From Pseudomonas sp. BGI-2 (GTDB taxonomy: Bacteria; Pseudomonadota; Gammaproteobacteria; Pseudomonadales; Pseudomonadaceae), in NCBI RefSeq assembly GCF_004310295.1, contig NZ_SISB01000013.1:59101-123100 (forward strand): DNA of 64,000 nucleotides, in the 5' to 3' direction. Below the pieces are notes generated by a model, which searched no databases, had not been told where the DNA came from, and was given only the letters and a program-made list of their open reading frames with translations. The position numbers were made by a program, and so were the translations under genes. How positions within the stretch are numbered: the stretch's first letter is position 1; every line of letters starts with the position of its first letter. Below, one piece after another: positions 18,029-26,022 of the stretch.

Positions 18029-18951
18029 GCCATCTGTTGATTGAGGCGAGTACGCCGCTGTGCCTGTTGCAGGACGCTGGCCGTTTCGGCGTGCGGCATC
18101 TGGGCGTGACCCAGGGCGGCGGCCTGGATTGGCGCTCGATGTCGTGGGCCAACTGGCTGCTGGGTAATAGGCTGGATGCGCCGGTGATTGAAATCACCCT
18201 CGGCGGATTCAGCGTCGTGGCCGAGGACGATTGTGTATTGGCGCTGGCCGGAGCGGATCTGGGCGCGCAAGTGAATGGCGAGGCACTGGCGCCGTGGCGC
18301 AGTTTTCGGCTGAACAAAGGCCAGCGATTGCAGTTCACTCAACCGCTGCTCGGGGCGCGAGCTTATCTGGCCGCGCCGGGCGGGTTTGAGGCGCCGAAGG
18401 TGCTGGGTAGCACCGCGACGGTGGTCCGTGAAGAACTCGGCGGTCTGGATGGAATGGGCCGTCCGTTGGCCAAAGACGCCCAGTTAAGCTATCGCGGAAG
18501 TGCGTTGTTATTGCTGCGGGAGTTGCCGGTAGAACATCGGCCGGATTTCAAAGTCGATTCGCCACTGGATCTGGTTCTCGGCGCGCAGATCGGTGAGTTC
18601 AGCGGGCAAAGTCTGTTCGACGCGTTCAACAGCGTCTGGACCCTCGACAGCCGTGCCGACCGCATGGGCATTCGCCTGCTGGGAATGGCGTTGCAGTACC
18701 AGGGCAAACCGATGATTTCCGAAGGCATCCCGCTGGGCGCGGTCCAGGTGCCGCCGGATGGGCAGCCGATTGTGTTGCTCAATGATCGGCAGACCATTGG
18801 CGGTTATCCGCGATTGGGGGCGTTGACGCCGTTGGCGTTGGCACGGCTGGCGCAGTGCTTGCCGGGGTCGAAGGTGCGGTTGCGGCCGGTGGTGCAGGAT
18901 GTTGCGCATCGCGAACAGGTCGAGTATTTGCGCCGATTTTCAGACCGCTAA
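18025..18951 (+). CDS. pxpC: 5-oxoprolinase subunit C (KipA/allophanate hydrolase subunit 2 family)
   Basis: 308 residues. AHS2-family features: LQDAGRFGVRHLGVTQGG at the N-terminus, AYLAAPGGFE in the middle and GGYPRLGALTPLALARLAQC toward the end. It completes the pxpABC operon; the stop is followed within 2 bases by a REP pair that may mark the 3' end of the transcript. Confidence 0.92.
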   Translation: MSHLLIEASTPLCLLQDAGRFGVRHLGVTQGGGLDWRSMSWANWLLGNRLDAPVIEITLGGFSVVAEDDCVLALAGADLGAQVNGEALAPWRSFRLNKGQRLQFTQPLLGARAYLAAPGGFEAPKVLGSTATVVREELGGLDGMGRPLAKDAQLSYRGSALLLLRELPVEHRPDFKVDSPLDLVLGAQIGEFSGQSLFDAFNSVWTLDSRADRMGIRLLGMALQYQGKPMISEGIPLGAVQVPPDGQPIVLLNDRQTIGGYPRLGALTPLALARLAQCLPGSKVRLRPVVQDVAHREQVEYLRRFSDR

Positions 18952-18952
18952 A

Positions 18953-19040
18953 AGCTTCGCGGGCAAGCCTCGCTCCTACAGGGTTGGTGCACGACGCACG
19001 AACACCGAAACCTGTAGGAGCGAGGCTTGCCCGCGAAGGC
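18953..19040. repeat. REP inverted pair
   Basis: Facing REP copies (core GCGGGCAAGCCTCGCTCCTA) directly after pxpC and before the convergent VWA gene. Confidence 0.8.
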
Positions 19041-19063
19041 TGCCTTGCAGGCAACGCAGATCT

Positions 19064-20242
19064 CTATTTGGAAAGAAACCGCATCCCTTCTTCAAGCCCC
19101 CGCAACGTCAGCGGGTACATCTGGTCATCAATCAAGTCCCGCACAATATTGGTCGAAGACGTATAACCCCACGTATCTTTCGGATACGGGTTGATCCAGA
19201 TGACCTTCTTGTACTTCTCCATGAACCGCTGCATCCACACATAACCGGCTTCTTCGTTCCAGTGTTCGACGCTGCCGCCAGCCTGGGTGATTTCGTATGG
19301 CGCCATGGCGGCGTCACCGATGAAGATCACTTTGTAGTCGGCACCGTACTTGTGCAGCAAGTCCTGGGTCGAGGTGCGCTCGGAAGTGCGGCGCATGTTG
19401 TTCTTCCACACCGATTCATAAACGAAGTTGTGGAAGTAGAAGTACTCCAGGTGCTTGAACTCGGTCTTGCAGGCGGAAAACAGTTCCTCGCAGATCTTCA
19501 CGTGGGCGTCCATCGAGCCGCCGATGTCGAACAGCAGCAACAACTTGACGGTGTTGCGCCGCTCCGGCCGCATCTGGATGTTCAGCAGCCCGGCATCACG
19601 CGCGGTATGGTCGATGGTGCCATCGATGTCCAGCTCTTCCGCCGCGCCCTGACGTGCGAATTTGCGCAAGCGGCGCAGGGCAACCTTGATGTTGCGCGTG
19701 CCCAGTTCCACCGAATCGTCGAGGTTCTTGTACTCGCGCTGATCCCACACCTTGACCGCTTTGCCTTGGCGCTTGCCGGCATCGCCGACCCGAATGCCTT
19801 CCGGGTTGAAACCGCCGGAGCCGAACGGGCTGGTGCCACCGGTGCCGATCCACTTGTTGCCGCCGGCGTGGCGTTCTTTCTGTTCTTCGAGACGCTTTTT
19901 GAACTCTTCGATCAGCTTGTCCAGGCCGCCGAGGGACTGGATCGCGGCTCGCTCTTCGTCGGACAGGGAGCGCTCGAATTCCTTGCGCAGCCAGTCTTCC
20001 GGGATCAATGCCTGAAGGTGATCATCGAGTTTTTCCAGGCCATTGAAATAGGCACCGAACGCCCGGTCGAACTTGTCGAAATGCTTTTCGTCCTTCACCA
20101 GAATCGCCCGGGACAAGTAATAAAACTCGTCCATATCAGCGAAGGTCACGCGCTGTTTCAGCGCGTTGATCAGGTCCAGCAGCTCCCGTACCGAGACCGG
20201 CACTTTGGCTGCACGCATTTCATTGAACAGGTTAAGCAGCAT
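19064..20242 (-). CDS. VWA domain-containing CoxE-like protein
   Basis: 392 residues. The C-terminal half is a von Willebrand A domain of the CoxE type with a MIDAS-like segment LLFDIGGSMD, where the first serine of the usual DxSxS is glycine. The N-terminal half is charged and helical. It lies 33 bases downstream of a MoxR AAA+ ATPase gene. MoxR-VWA pairs act as chaperone-like systems that mature metal enzymes or complexes; the client here is unknown. Confidence 0.88.
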   Translation of the reverse strand: MLLNLFNEMRAAKVPVSVRELLDLINALKQRVTFADMDEFYYLSRAILVKDEKHFDKFDRAFGAYFNGLEKLDDHLQALIPEDWLRKEFERSLSDEERAAIQSLGGLDKLIEEFKKRLEEQKERHAGGNKWIGTGGTSPFGSGGFNPEGIRVGDAGKRQGKAVKVWDQREYKNLDDSVELGTRNIKVALRRLRKFARQGAAEELDIDGTIDHTARDAGLLNIQMRPERRNTVKLLLLFDIGGSMDAHVKICEELFSACKTEFKHLEYFYFHNFVYESVWKNNMRRTSERTSTQDLLHKYGADYKVIFIGDAAMAPYEITQAGGSVEHWNEEAGYVWMQRFMEKYKKVIWINPYPKDTWGYTSSTNIVRDLIDDQMYPLTLRGLEEGMRFLSK

Positions 20243-20275
20243 GGCAATCGCCCTCTATCTTGTTAAACAGAGGGA

Positions 20276-21121
20276 TCAGCGAGTGCCGCGACGGCTCATG
20301 AACGCCAGACGCTCAAGTAATTGCACGTCCTGTTCGTTCTTCACCAGGGCGCCTGCCAGCGGCGGAATCGCTTTGGTCGGATCGCGTTCGCGCAATACCG
20401 CTTCGCCGATGTTGTCGGCCATCAACAGTTTCAGCCAGTCCACCAGTTCGGAGGTCGATGGCTTTTTCTTCAGGCCCGGGACCTTGCGCACATCGAAGAA
20501 CACGTCCAGCGCTTCGCTGACCAGGTCTTTCTTGATGTTCGGGTAGTGCACGTCGACGATCTTCTGCAGCGTCACGCGATCGGGGAACGCGATGTAGTGG
20601 AAGAAGCAGCGGCGCAGGAAGGCGTCCGGCAGCTCTTTCTCGTTGTTGGAGGTAATGATGATGATCGGACGCTTCTTGGCCTTGATGGTCTCGTCGATTT
20701 CGTAAACGTAGAACTCCATCTTGTCGAGTTCTTGCAGCAGGTCGTTCGGGAACTCGATGTCGGCCTTGTCGATTTCGTCGATCAGCAGGATCACCCGCTC
20801 TTCGGACTCGAAAGCCTCCCAGAGCTTGCCCTTTTTCAGGTAGTTGCGAACGTCGTGGACTTTCTCCGTGCCCAGCTGCGAGTCACGCAGTCGACTGACC
20901 GCGTCGTACTCGTACAGGCCCTGATGCGCCTTGGTCGTGGACTTGATGTGCCAGGTGATCAACTTGGCGCCGAAGGACTCGGCCAGTTGTTCGGCGAGCA
21001 TGGTTTTGCCGGTGCCCGGCTCGCCCTTGACCAGCAGTGGACGCTCCAGGGTAATGGCGGCGTTGACCGCCAGCTTCAGGTCATCGGTGGCGACGTAGGC
21101 CTGGGTGCCTTCGAACTTCAT
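20276..21121 (-). CDS. MoxR-family AAA+ ATPase
   Basis: 281 residues. Walker A GEPGTGKTML (about 36-45), Walker B VILLIDEIDKAD (about 110-121), sensor 1 IIITSNNEKELPD and an arginine-rich LRRCFFHYIAFP segment. It is the first gene of the MoxR-VWA pair. It probably uses ATP to remodel a target together with the VWA partner. Confidence 0.9.
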   Translation of the reverse strand: MKFEGTQAYVATDDLKLAVNAAITLERPLLVKGEPGTGKTMLAEQLAESFGAKLITWHIKSTTKAHQGLYEYDAVSRLRDSQLGTEKVHDVRNYLKKGKLWEAFESEERVILLIDEIDKADIEFPNDLLQELDKMEFYVYEIDETIKAKKRPIIIITSNNEKELPDAFLRRCFFHYIAFPDRVTLQKIVDVHYPNIKKDLVSEALDVFFDVRKVPGLKKKPSTSELVDWLKLLMADNIGEAVLRERDPTKAIPPLAGALVKNEQDVQLLERLAFMSRRGTR

Positions 21122-21293
21122 CTGCTAATCCTCGAACGGTAATGCCGACCTGAACGGGGCAGGGCGGGGCGCAATAATTGTAGTACCCGACTATAACGCG
21201 CTGCCCCGTCGACTGTGAACGCAGACGGCTTATTCAGTCTCTGAATGGGGCGTCACATCTTGACTCAGTCTCGGCTGCTGGCCAGTATTGAGA

Positions 21294-21312
21294 TATCGCC
21301 ATATTGGCGATA
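21294..21312. promoter_or_regulatory. Perfect palindrome upstream of the DUF4160/DUF2442 pair (candidate operator)
   Basis: TATCGCCA-TAT-TGGCGATA: two perfect 8-base arms around a 3-base spacer, ending 11 bases before the ATG at 21324. The position fits an autoregulatory operator. The second gene of the operon carries an HTH domain that could bind it (inference). Confidence 0.6.
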
Positions 21313-21323
21313 GCTTGCCCGGC

Positions 21324-21554
21324 ATGTCTACTAAATATCGATTTCGCGATACGTACCGCATTCAGTTGCGCGAGAAGGATCATCCACCGCCTCATGTTCA
21401 CCTGACGGGTGGCGGGCTGGATGTCATGTTGAGCCTGGATACCGTCGAAGTGATGGTGGGCAAGGCACCGCCGCTGATTATCAAGGAAGCACTGGAGTGC
21501 GTCAGGGCTCATCAGGTGCAATTGCTGGAGGACTGGAAACGATGCTACCCATGA
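21324..21554 (+). CDS. DUF4160 domain protein
   Basis: 76 residues from ATG 21324 (MSTKYRFRDTYRIQLRE). The alternative ATG at 21288 would run through the palindrome and is disfavoured. The conserved DUF4160 core is visible: HPPPHVHLTGGG, where family members carry a H-x-P-P-H-x-H motif. The end overlaps the start of the DUF2442-HTH gene by 13 bases. The function is uncharacterised; the tiny two-gene layout behind a palindrome resembles a toxin-antitoxin unit. Confidence 0.75.
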   Translation: MSTKYRFRDTYRIQLREKDHPPPHVHLTGGGLDVMLSLDTVEVMVGKAPPLIIKEALECVRAHQVQLLEDWKRCYP

Positions 21555-22045
21555 AACGACCACGGCTGTCGGCTGTGCAGGCGTTGCCGGTTTACCGCCT
21601 GGCGCTGACCTTTATCGACGGTCAGCAACTGACCCTCGATTTGAGTCGCGACTTGCACGCCTATCCAGGATTGCAGCCATTGCTGGAGGCTGGCGCATTC
21701 GAAAATGCAATGTCGGGCGATGATGGCTGGAGTGTCGAGTGGCCGGAGCAGGACATCCAGATTGGCGCCGACACTCTGTATCTGGAGGCGCTCGCGCAAA
21801 ACGCATCGGACGAGAACACCCGGATCTTTATCGATTGGCGCGCCCGTACCGGGTTGCCGCTCAATCAGGCGGCTGAAGCGTTGGGGGTTAGCGCGCGCAG
21901 CATCACGCGTTATAGCAGCGGGCGTGAACCGGTGCCCCGATCATTGGCGCTGGCCTGTCTGGGGTGGGATTTCCTGCAGCAGCAAGCGAGCCCGATGCGG
22001 GCCGCCGAAGAAACCGGGCGCTACACCGTTACGCGTAAACCCTAA
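21542..22045 (+). CDS. DUF2442 domain protein with C-terminal HTH
   Basis: 167 residues from ATG 21542 (MLPMKRPRLSAVQ); ATG 21551 is a possible alternative. The N-terminal half (about 10-90) is DUF2442-like (LTFIDGQQLTLDLSRDL). The C-terminal half has an Xre-like helix-turn-helix, LNQAAEALGVSARSITRYSSG. It overlaps the DUF4160 gene. By layout it is the likely DNA-binding, autoregulatory partner; an antitoxin-like role is inference. Confidence 0.75.
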   Translation: MLPMKRPRLSAVQALPVYRLALTFIDGQQLTLDLSRDLHAYPGLQPLLEAGAFENAMSGDDGWSVEWPEQDIQIGADTLYLEALAQNASDENTRIFIDWRARTGLPLNQAAEALGVSARSITRYSSGREPVPRSLALACLGWDFLQQQASPMRAAEETGRYTVTRKP

Positions 22046-23118
22046 CCGGCCTCCGGCTTCGGCCGCTCATAGCGTGCATTGAACGCCTGAACAAAACCGT
22101 TGCGTAAAATCTGCAAAAACGCCTGGAAGGCGCTGATATCTTGCCGATGCACATTGCCGCTCAGTTCAACCCGAGTGGCAAACTGGTTCTTGCCCTGGTT
22201 TTTCAACACGGTTTCGGAACCTCCGACGATGGCCTCCCAGATGGAACGGAAAAACCCTTTGTCCTTGTTTTCCACATCCTGTTGCCAGTTGAACACGTCG
22301 ACGTCTTTCAGCAGCGGTTTGATGTAGCCGGTCATTTTGGCCTTTTTGGCTTGCGCTTCGATCACCACATCGCCGTGACCGGCGTTGAAGTCGAACTTGC
22401 CATAGGCCGAAGCAAAGTCGTTCATGCGTTTGAGTTCAATGTCCCTGGCCCGCAGCCGGAACTCGAAGTCTTCAAAGTTGCTTAACGGGTCGAAGGTTGC
22501 CGTTGTCTCCAGTGGCGCATGGCCCAGCAACAGCGCCTTGCCTTCAAAACGGGCGTCGCGCTTGCCTTTGGTATCGACCACGTTGGTCAGGTTGTAAAGG
22601 CTGGCGTTGACCTGGGTGGCGTTCATGTTGACGGGGGGCTTGGAATTGAAGTTTCGAAAGCTGATCTTGCCGTCGTAGATGCGTATTTCATTAAAGGTGA
22701 ACGGCGCCAGTTTGCTCAACTGTGCGCGCCAGTCGGTGCCTTGACCGGTCTGGGAGTTTTTTTTGTTGGCGCCGCCGTCGACGAAGTTCACCTCGGGGTT
22801 GAAGAACTGCACCTCGGCCACCACTGCGCGGTCAGACCAGAGTGAGTGCCAACTGACAGAAAGGTCGATCAGCGGCGCATTGACGAAAGGCACCGGGACC
22901 TTGCCGTCGACCTTGACGATCTTCAGTCCGTTGATTTTATAGGCGCCGCGCCACAGGGCCAGGTCCACGTCGGTCACCTGACCTCGGTAATCGCCCATGT
23001 CCGCCAGCTTGTCGTTCAGGTAATCGCGTACCAGGTAGGGCAGGGCGATGTGCAGGGCAATCAGCAGCACAACGAGGCCGGCGAGGGTCCACAGGGGCCA
23101 ACTGTATCGACGTTTCAT
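22042..23118 (-). CDS. DUF748 (AsmA-like) envelope protein
   Basis: 358 residues from ATG 23118 ([10 protein letters not shown]); ATG 23148 is possible. An N-terminal membrane anchor ([21 protein letters not shown]) is followed by a long beta-rich periplasmic region with repeating strands typical of DUF748/AsmA-type proteins (for example [15 protein letters not shown] and [12 protein letters not shown]). Such proteins are envelope bridge or lipid-transport related; this one is shorter than many DUF748 proteins. Its 3' end overlaps that of the convergent DUF2442 gene by 4 bases. Confidence 0.75.
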   Translation of the reverse strand: MKRRYSWPLWTLAGLVVLLIALHIALPYLVRDYLNDKLADMGDYRGQVTDVDLALWRGAYKINGLKIVKVDGKVPVPFVNAPLIDLSVSWHSLWSDRAVVAEVQFFNPEVNFVDGGANKKNSQTGQGTDWRAQLSKLAPFTFNEIRIYDGKISFRNFNSKPPVNMNATQVNASLYNLTNVVDTKGKRDARFEGKALLLGHAPLETTATFDPLSNFEDFEFRLRARDIELKRMNDFASAYGKFDFNAGHGDVVIEAQAKKAKMTGYIKPLLKDVDVFNWQQDVENKDKGFFRSIWEAIVGGSETVLKNQGKNQFATRVELSGNVHRQDISAFQAFLQILRNGFVQAFNARYERPKPEAG

Positions 23119-23245
23119 GACGGCAAATCTCTGGCGATATAAAGCCATTGACTGCGGCGGTCACCGGACGTTCGACCTGACTGGACGACCACCGGCAACA
23201 GGCATACCTTTGGGAGCTTATTCAACGCTGTACAAGGACCCAGCC

Positions 23246-24220
23246 ATGAGCCGTATTTACGCTGACAACGCCCATTCCATCGGCAATACGCCGCTGGTGC
23301 AGATCAACCGCATTGCCCCGCGCGGCGTGACCATTCTGGCCAAGATCGAAGGGCGCAACCCTGGTTATTCGGTCAAGTGCCGGATCGGCGCGAGCATGAT
23401 CTGGGACGCCGAAAGCTCCGGCAAACTAAAGCCTGGCATGACCATCATCGAACCGACGTCGGGTAATACCGGTATTGGCCTGGCCTTTGTTGCCGCTGCC
23501 CGTGGTTACAAATTGATGCTGACCATGCCGGCGTCGATGAGCATCGAACGACGCAAGGTTCTCAAGGCACTGGGCGCCGAACTGGTATTGACCGAACCGG
23601 CCAAGGGCATGAAGGGCGCGATCGAGAAGGCTGCCGAGATCCTTGCCAGCAACCCGGCCAAATACTTCATGCCGGCGCAGTTCGACAACCCGGCCAACCC
23701 GGCCATTCACGAGAAAACCACCGGCCCGGAAATCTGGAACGACACCGACGGCGCGGTCGATGTGCTGGTAGCGGGCGTCGGAACCGGCGGAACCATTACT
23801 GGCGTTTCGCGGTATATCAAGAATACCCAGGGCAAACCGATTATCTCGGTGGCGGTGGAGCCGATGGTGTCGCCTGTGATCACCCAGGCGATTGCCGGTG
23901 AGGAGATCAAGCCTAGCCCTCACAAAATCCAGGGGATCGGTGCCGGTTTTGTCCCAAAGAATCTGGATCTTGCGATGGTCGATCGGGTTGAGCTGGTCAG
24001 CGACGACGAATCCAAGGCCATGGCCCTGCGCCTGATGCAGGAAGAAGGGATTTTGTGCGGTATTTCCTGTGGCGCCGCGATGGCGGTGGCGGTGCGTTTG
24101 GCCGAAACACCGGAAATGCAGGGCAAGACCATCGTGGTGATCCTGCCGGACTCCGGTGAGCGCTACCTGTCGAGCATGTTGTTCAGCGATCTGTTTACCG
24201 AGCAGGAGAATCAGCAGTAA
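23246..24220 (+). CDS. cysK: Cysteine synthase A
   Basis: 324 residues from ATG 23246 ([20 protein letters not shown]). The PLP lysine is in [11 protein letters not shown] (about Lys44), the substrate loop in PTSGNTGIG, the phosphate-binding glycine loop in [10 protein letters not shown], and the C-terminal SGERYLSS segment is present. It makes cysteine from O-acetylserine and sulfide. The longer upstream frame is not conserved and overlaps the divergent DUF748 gene. Confidence 0.93.
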   Translation: MSRIYADNAHSIGNTPLVQINRIAPRGVTILAKIEGRNPGYSVKCRIGASMIWDAESSGKLKPGMTIIEPTSGNTGIGLAFVAAARGYKLMLTMPASMSIERRKVLKALGAELVLTEPAKGMKGAIEKAAEILASNPAKYFMPAQFDNPANPAIHEKTTGPEIWNDTDGAVDVLVAGVGTGGTITGVSRYIKNTQGKPIISVAVEPMVSPVITQAIAGEEIKPSPHKIQGIGAGFVPKNLDLAMVDRVELVSDDESKAMALRLMQEEGILCGISCGAAMAVAVRLAETPEMQGKTIVVILPDSGERYLSSMLFSDLFTEQENQQ

Positions 24221-24260
24221 AGCGGTGACGTCTGCTGGATCTTTTTAACGTGTGGCGAGA

Positions 24261-24280
24261 GGGCTGATTCAGGTCAGCCC
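24261..24280 (+). terminator. Hairpin downstream of cysK
   Basis: GGGCTGA and TCAGCCC arms around a 6-base loop, 40 bases after the cysK stop. No T-run follows, so it may be only an attenuator or an mRNA-stabilising hairpin. Confidence 0.3.
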
Positions 24281-24441
24281 CCGTTCAGGAACCTTATGTT
24301 AATAAGTGCTTTATTGCACAAACCTTAATACTGAATGTCGACTTTTGCGGGTTTTTCCCGAGGCCGGTAGTGTTGATCATGGCCGGCTGCCACGTCGGGT
24401 AAATGGCGTTGTGCATAGAACCAATACTCAAGGAGCCGTAG

Positions 24442-25386
24442 ATGACCTTTTCCTTTTCCTTTGCCGCGAAAGCGTCAGTGTTGCTGCTATTCCTGGGCAG
24501 CACCCTCTATGTGCATTTGCGCGGCAAGGCACGATTGCCGGTTCTGCGTCAGTTGGTCAATCACTCGGCCTTGTTCGCACCTTACAACGCCTTGATGTAC
24601 CTGTTCTCTGGCGTGCCATCCAAACCTTATCTGGACCGCAGCAAGTTCCCGGAACTGAACGTGCTCAAGGACAACTGGGAAGTTATCCGCGACGAAGCCA
24701 TGCACCTGTTCGACGAGGGTTACATCTGCGCCGCCGAAAAGAACAACGATGCCGGTTTCGGTTCGTTCTTCAAGAAAGGGTGGAAACGTTTCTACCTCAA
24801 GTGGTACGACAAACCTCTGCCATCAGCCGAAACCTTGTGCCCGAAAACCGTGGCCTTGGTCAGCAGCATTCCCAACGTCAAGGGTGCGATGTTCGCCTTG
24901 CTGCCGGGTGGCAGCCACCTCAACCCGCACCGCGATCCGTTTGCCGGTTCCCTGCGCTATCACCTGGGGCTGTCGACGCCGAACTCCGATGATTGCCGTA
25001 TCTTCGTCGACGGTCAGGTGTACGCCTGGCGTGATGGAGAGGACGTGATGTTCGATGAGACCTACGTGCATTGGGTCAAGAACGAAACCGGGAAAACCAG
25101 AGTTATTCTGTTCTGCGACATCGAGCGGCCACTGAGCAATCGCATCATGACCCGTATCAACCGCTGGATCAGTGGCTTGCTTGGTCGCGCCACCGCACCG
25201 CAGAATCTTGATGATGAACGGGTTGGCGGGATTAACCAGGCTTATGCCTGGAGCAAGAACTTCAGCGACAAGGTCAGTGGAGCGGTCAAGCGCTGGAAGC
25301 GTCGTAATCCCAATACATACCGCATGCTGCGGCCGGTGCTGGCGGTGGTGGTGTTGACGTTGTTGGGGTATTGGTTGTTTGGGTGA
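24442..25386 (+). CDS. lpxO: Aspartyl/asparaginyl beta-hydroxylase family protein, LpxO-like
   Basis: 314 residues, flanked by a hydrophobic N-terminal segment and a C-terminal one (VLAVVVLTLLGYWLFG), so membrane-associated. The 2-oxoglutarate/Fe(II) site is seen as HRDPF (His163, Asp165) and YVHWVKN (His210), with an arginine downstream in KTRVIL. The family includes LpxO, which 2-hydroxylates a lipid A acyl chain; the C-terminal anchor and size fit LpxO. Other dioxygenase substrates are possible. A strong terminator follows. Confidence 0.82.
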   Translation: MTFSFSFAAKASVLLLFLGSTLYVHLRGKARLPVLRQLVNHSALFAPYNALMYLFSGVPSKPYLDRSKFPELNVLKDNWEVIRDEAMHLFDEGYICAAEKNNDAGFGSFFKKGWKRFYLKWYDKPLPSAETLCPKTVALVSSIPNVKGAMFALLPGGSHLNPHRDPFAGSLRYHLGLSTPNSDDCRIFVDGQVYAWRDGEDVMFDETYVHWVKNETGKTRVILFCDIERPLSNRIMTRINRWISGLLGRATAPQNLDDERVGGINQAYAWSKNFSDKVSGAVKRWKRRNPNTYRMLRPVLAVVVLTLLGYWLFG

Positions 25387-25400
25387 CTGGATGCAATAGA

Positions 25401-25427
25401 AAACCGCTCCTTGGGAGCGGTTTTTTT
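25401..25427 (+). terminator. Rho-independent terminator of the lpxO-like gene
   Basis: AACCGCTCC / GGAGCGGTT stem with a 3-base loop and a seven-T run, 15 bases past the stop. Confidence 0.9.
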
Positions 25428-25541
25428 ATGACGGTGATGGACTACCTGATTTTTGGTAATCGGCTGGCGGCATTGAGCATACTGGGCATGCTGCTGCTGA
25501 TCATCATCGGTCTGGTCTTCGTGTTCCGTAAAACAGCGTAA
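25428..25541 (+). CDS. Possible 37-residue single-pass membrane protein
   Basis: An ORF from ATG 25428 (or ATG 25437) to TAA 25541. The protein has a short polar start (MDYLIFGNR), a 17-20 residue hydrophobic segment (GMLLLIIIGLVFVF) and a basic end (RKTA), an excellent transmembrane signature. It sits exactly between two terminators, so any transcript would need its own promoter, or readthrough, since the ATG directly follows the T-run. No clear ribosome-binding site is visible before either ATG. It may be a real small protein or a chance ORF. Confidence 0.4.
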   Translation: MTVMDYLIFGNRLAALSILGMLLLIIIGLVFVFRKTA

Positions 25542-25549
25542 AGATGATA

Positions 25550-25578
25550 AGGCCTGGAGCGTTGCTCCGGGCCTTTTC
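25550..25578 (+). terminator. Rho-independent terminator after the small ORF
   Basis: GGCCTGGAGC / GCTCCGGGCC stem (one G-T wobble) with a GTT loop, followed by TTTTCT. It lies 9 bases after the small ORF stop. Confidence 0.8.
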
Positions 25579-25677
25579 TATTTGGCCAGCGCCGGGCAGA
25601 TAACCTCTGGAGCTCGCGCGTGACCTCCCACGTGGCGCTGGCCGAAGTGACGGGCATGCTCAGCCAGACGCGGGGGC

Positions 25678-25890
25678 GAGGTGTGTGAAGCGATGGTGCA
25701 TGGCGGGCTGTATCCGGCGACGTCGGATTCGCGGGGGACGTCGGTCGGGACGTTGGCGATTGACCGGTTTCTGCGGCCGGTGTGCTTCCAGAATTATCCG
25801 GATGCGTTGCTGCCCGAGGCGTTGCAGAACGCCAATCCGCTGGGGATTCGGCGGTTGGTGGATGGGGAGGTGAGTCAGTCAGCCTTGTAG
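25678..25890 (+). pseudogene. C-terminal remnant of an aldehyde dehydrogenase (ketoglutarate semialdehyde dehydrogenase type)
   Basis: The frame translates to [20 protein letters not shown] and continues with a [24 protein letters not shown] segment, [22 protein letters not shown] and a stop at 25890. This is the C-terminal end of NADP-dependent aldehyde dehydrogenases acting on 2,5-dioxopentanoate. Everything upstream, including the catalytic Cys and Glu regions, is missing. No start codon or ribosome site is present, so it is a gene fossil. The 100 bases before it hold nothing recognisable. Confidence 0.75.
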
Positions 25891-25904
25891 TGTCTGGGCT
25901 ATCG

Positions 25905-26002
25905 CCATCGCGAGCAGGCTCACTCCCACATTGGATCTCCTGTGAACACAATATTTGTGAACACTGAGGTTACCTGTGGGAGTGAGCCTGCTCGCGATGA
26001 CG
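25905..26002. repeat. Inverted repeat, REP variant ATCGCGAGCAGGCTCACTCC
   Basis: Facing arms (ATCGCGAGCAGGCTCACTCC and its reverse complement) between the aldehyde dehydrogenase remnant and the EamA gene. It is a REP subfamily not seen elsewhere in the window. Confidence 0.75.
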
Positions 26003-26022
26003 TCATCAGCCTCACCAAAAAT

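Noticed and set aside
18899..20266. 455-codon plus-strand ORF
   Set aside because: Antisense to the VWA protein and spans a REP pair.
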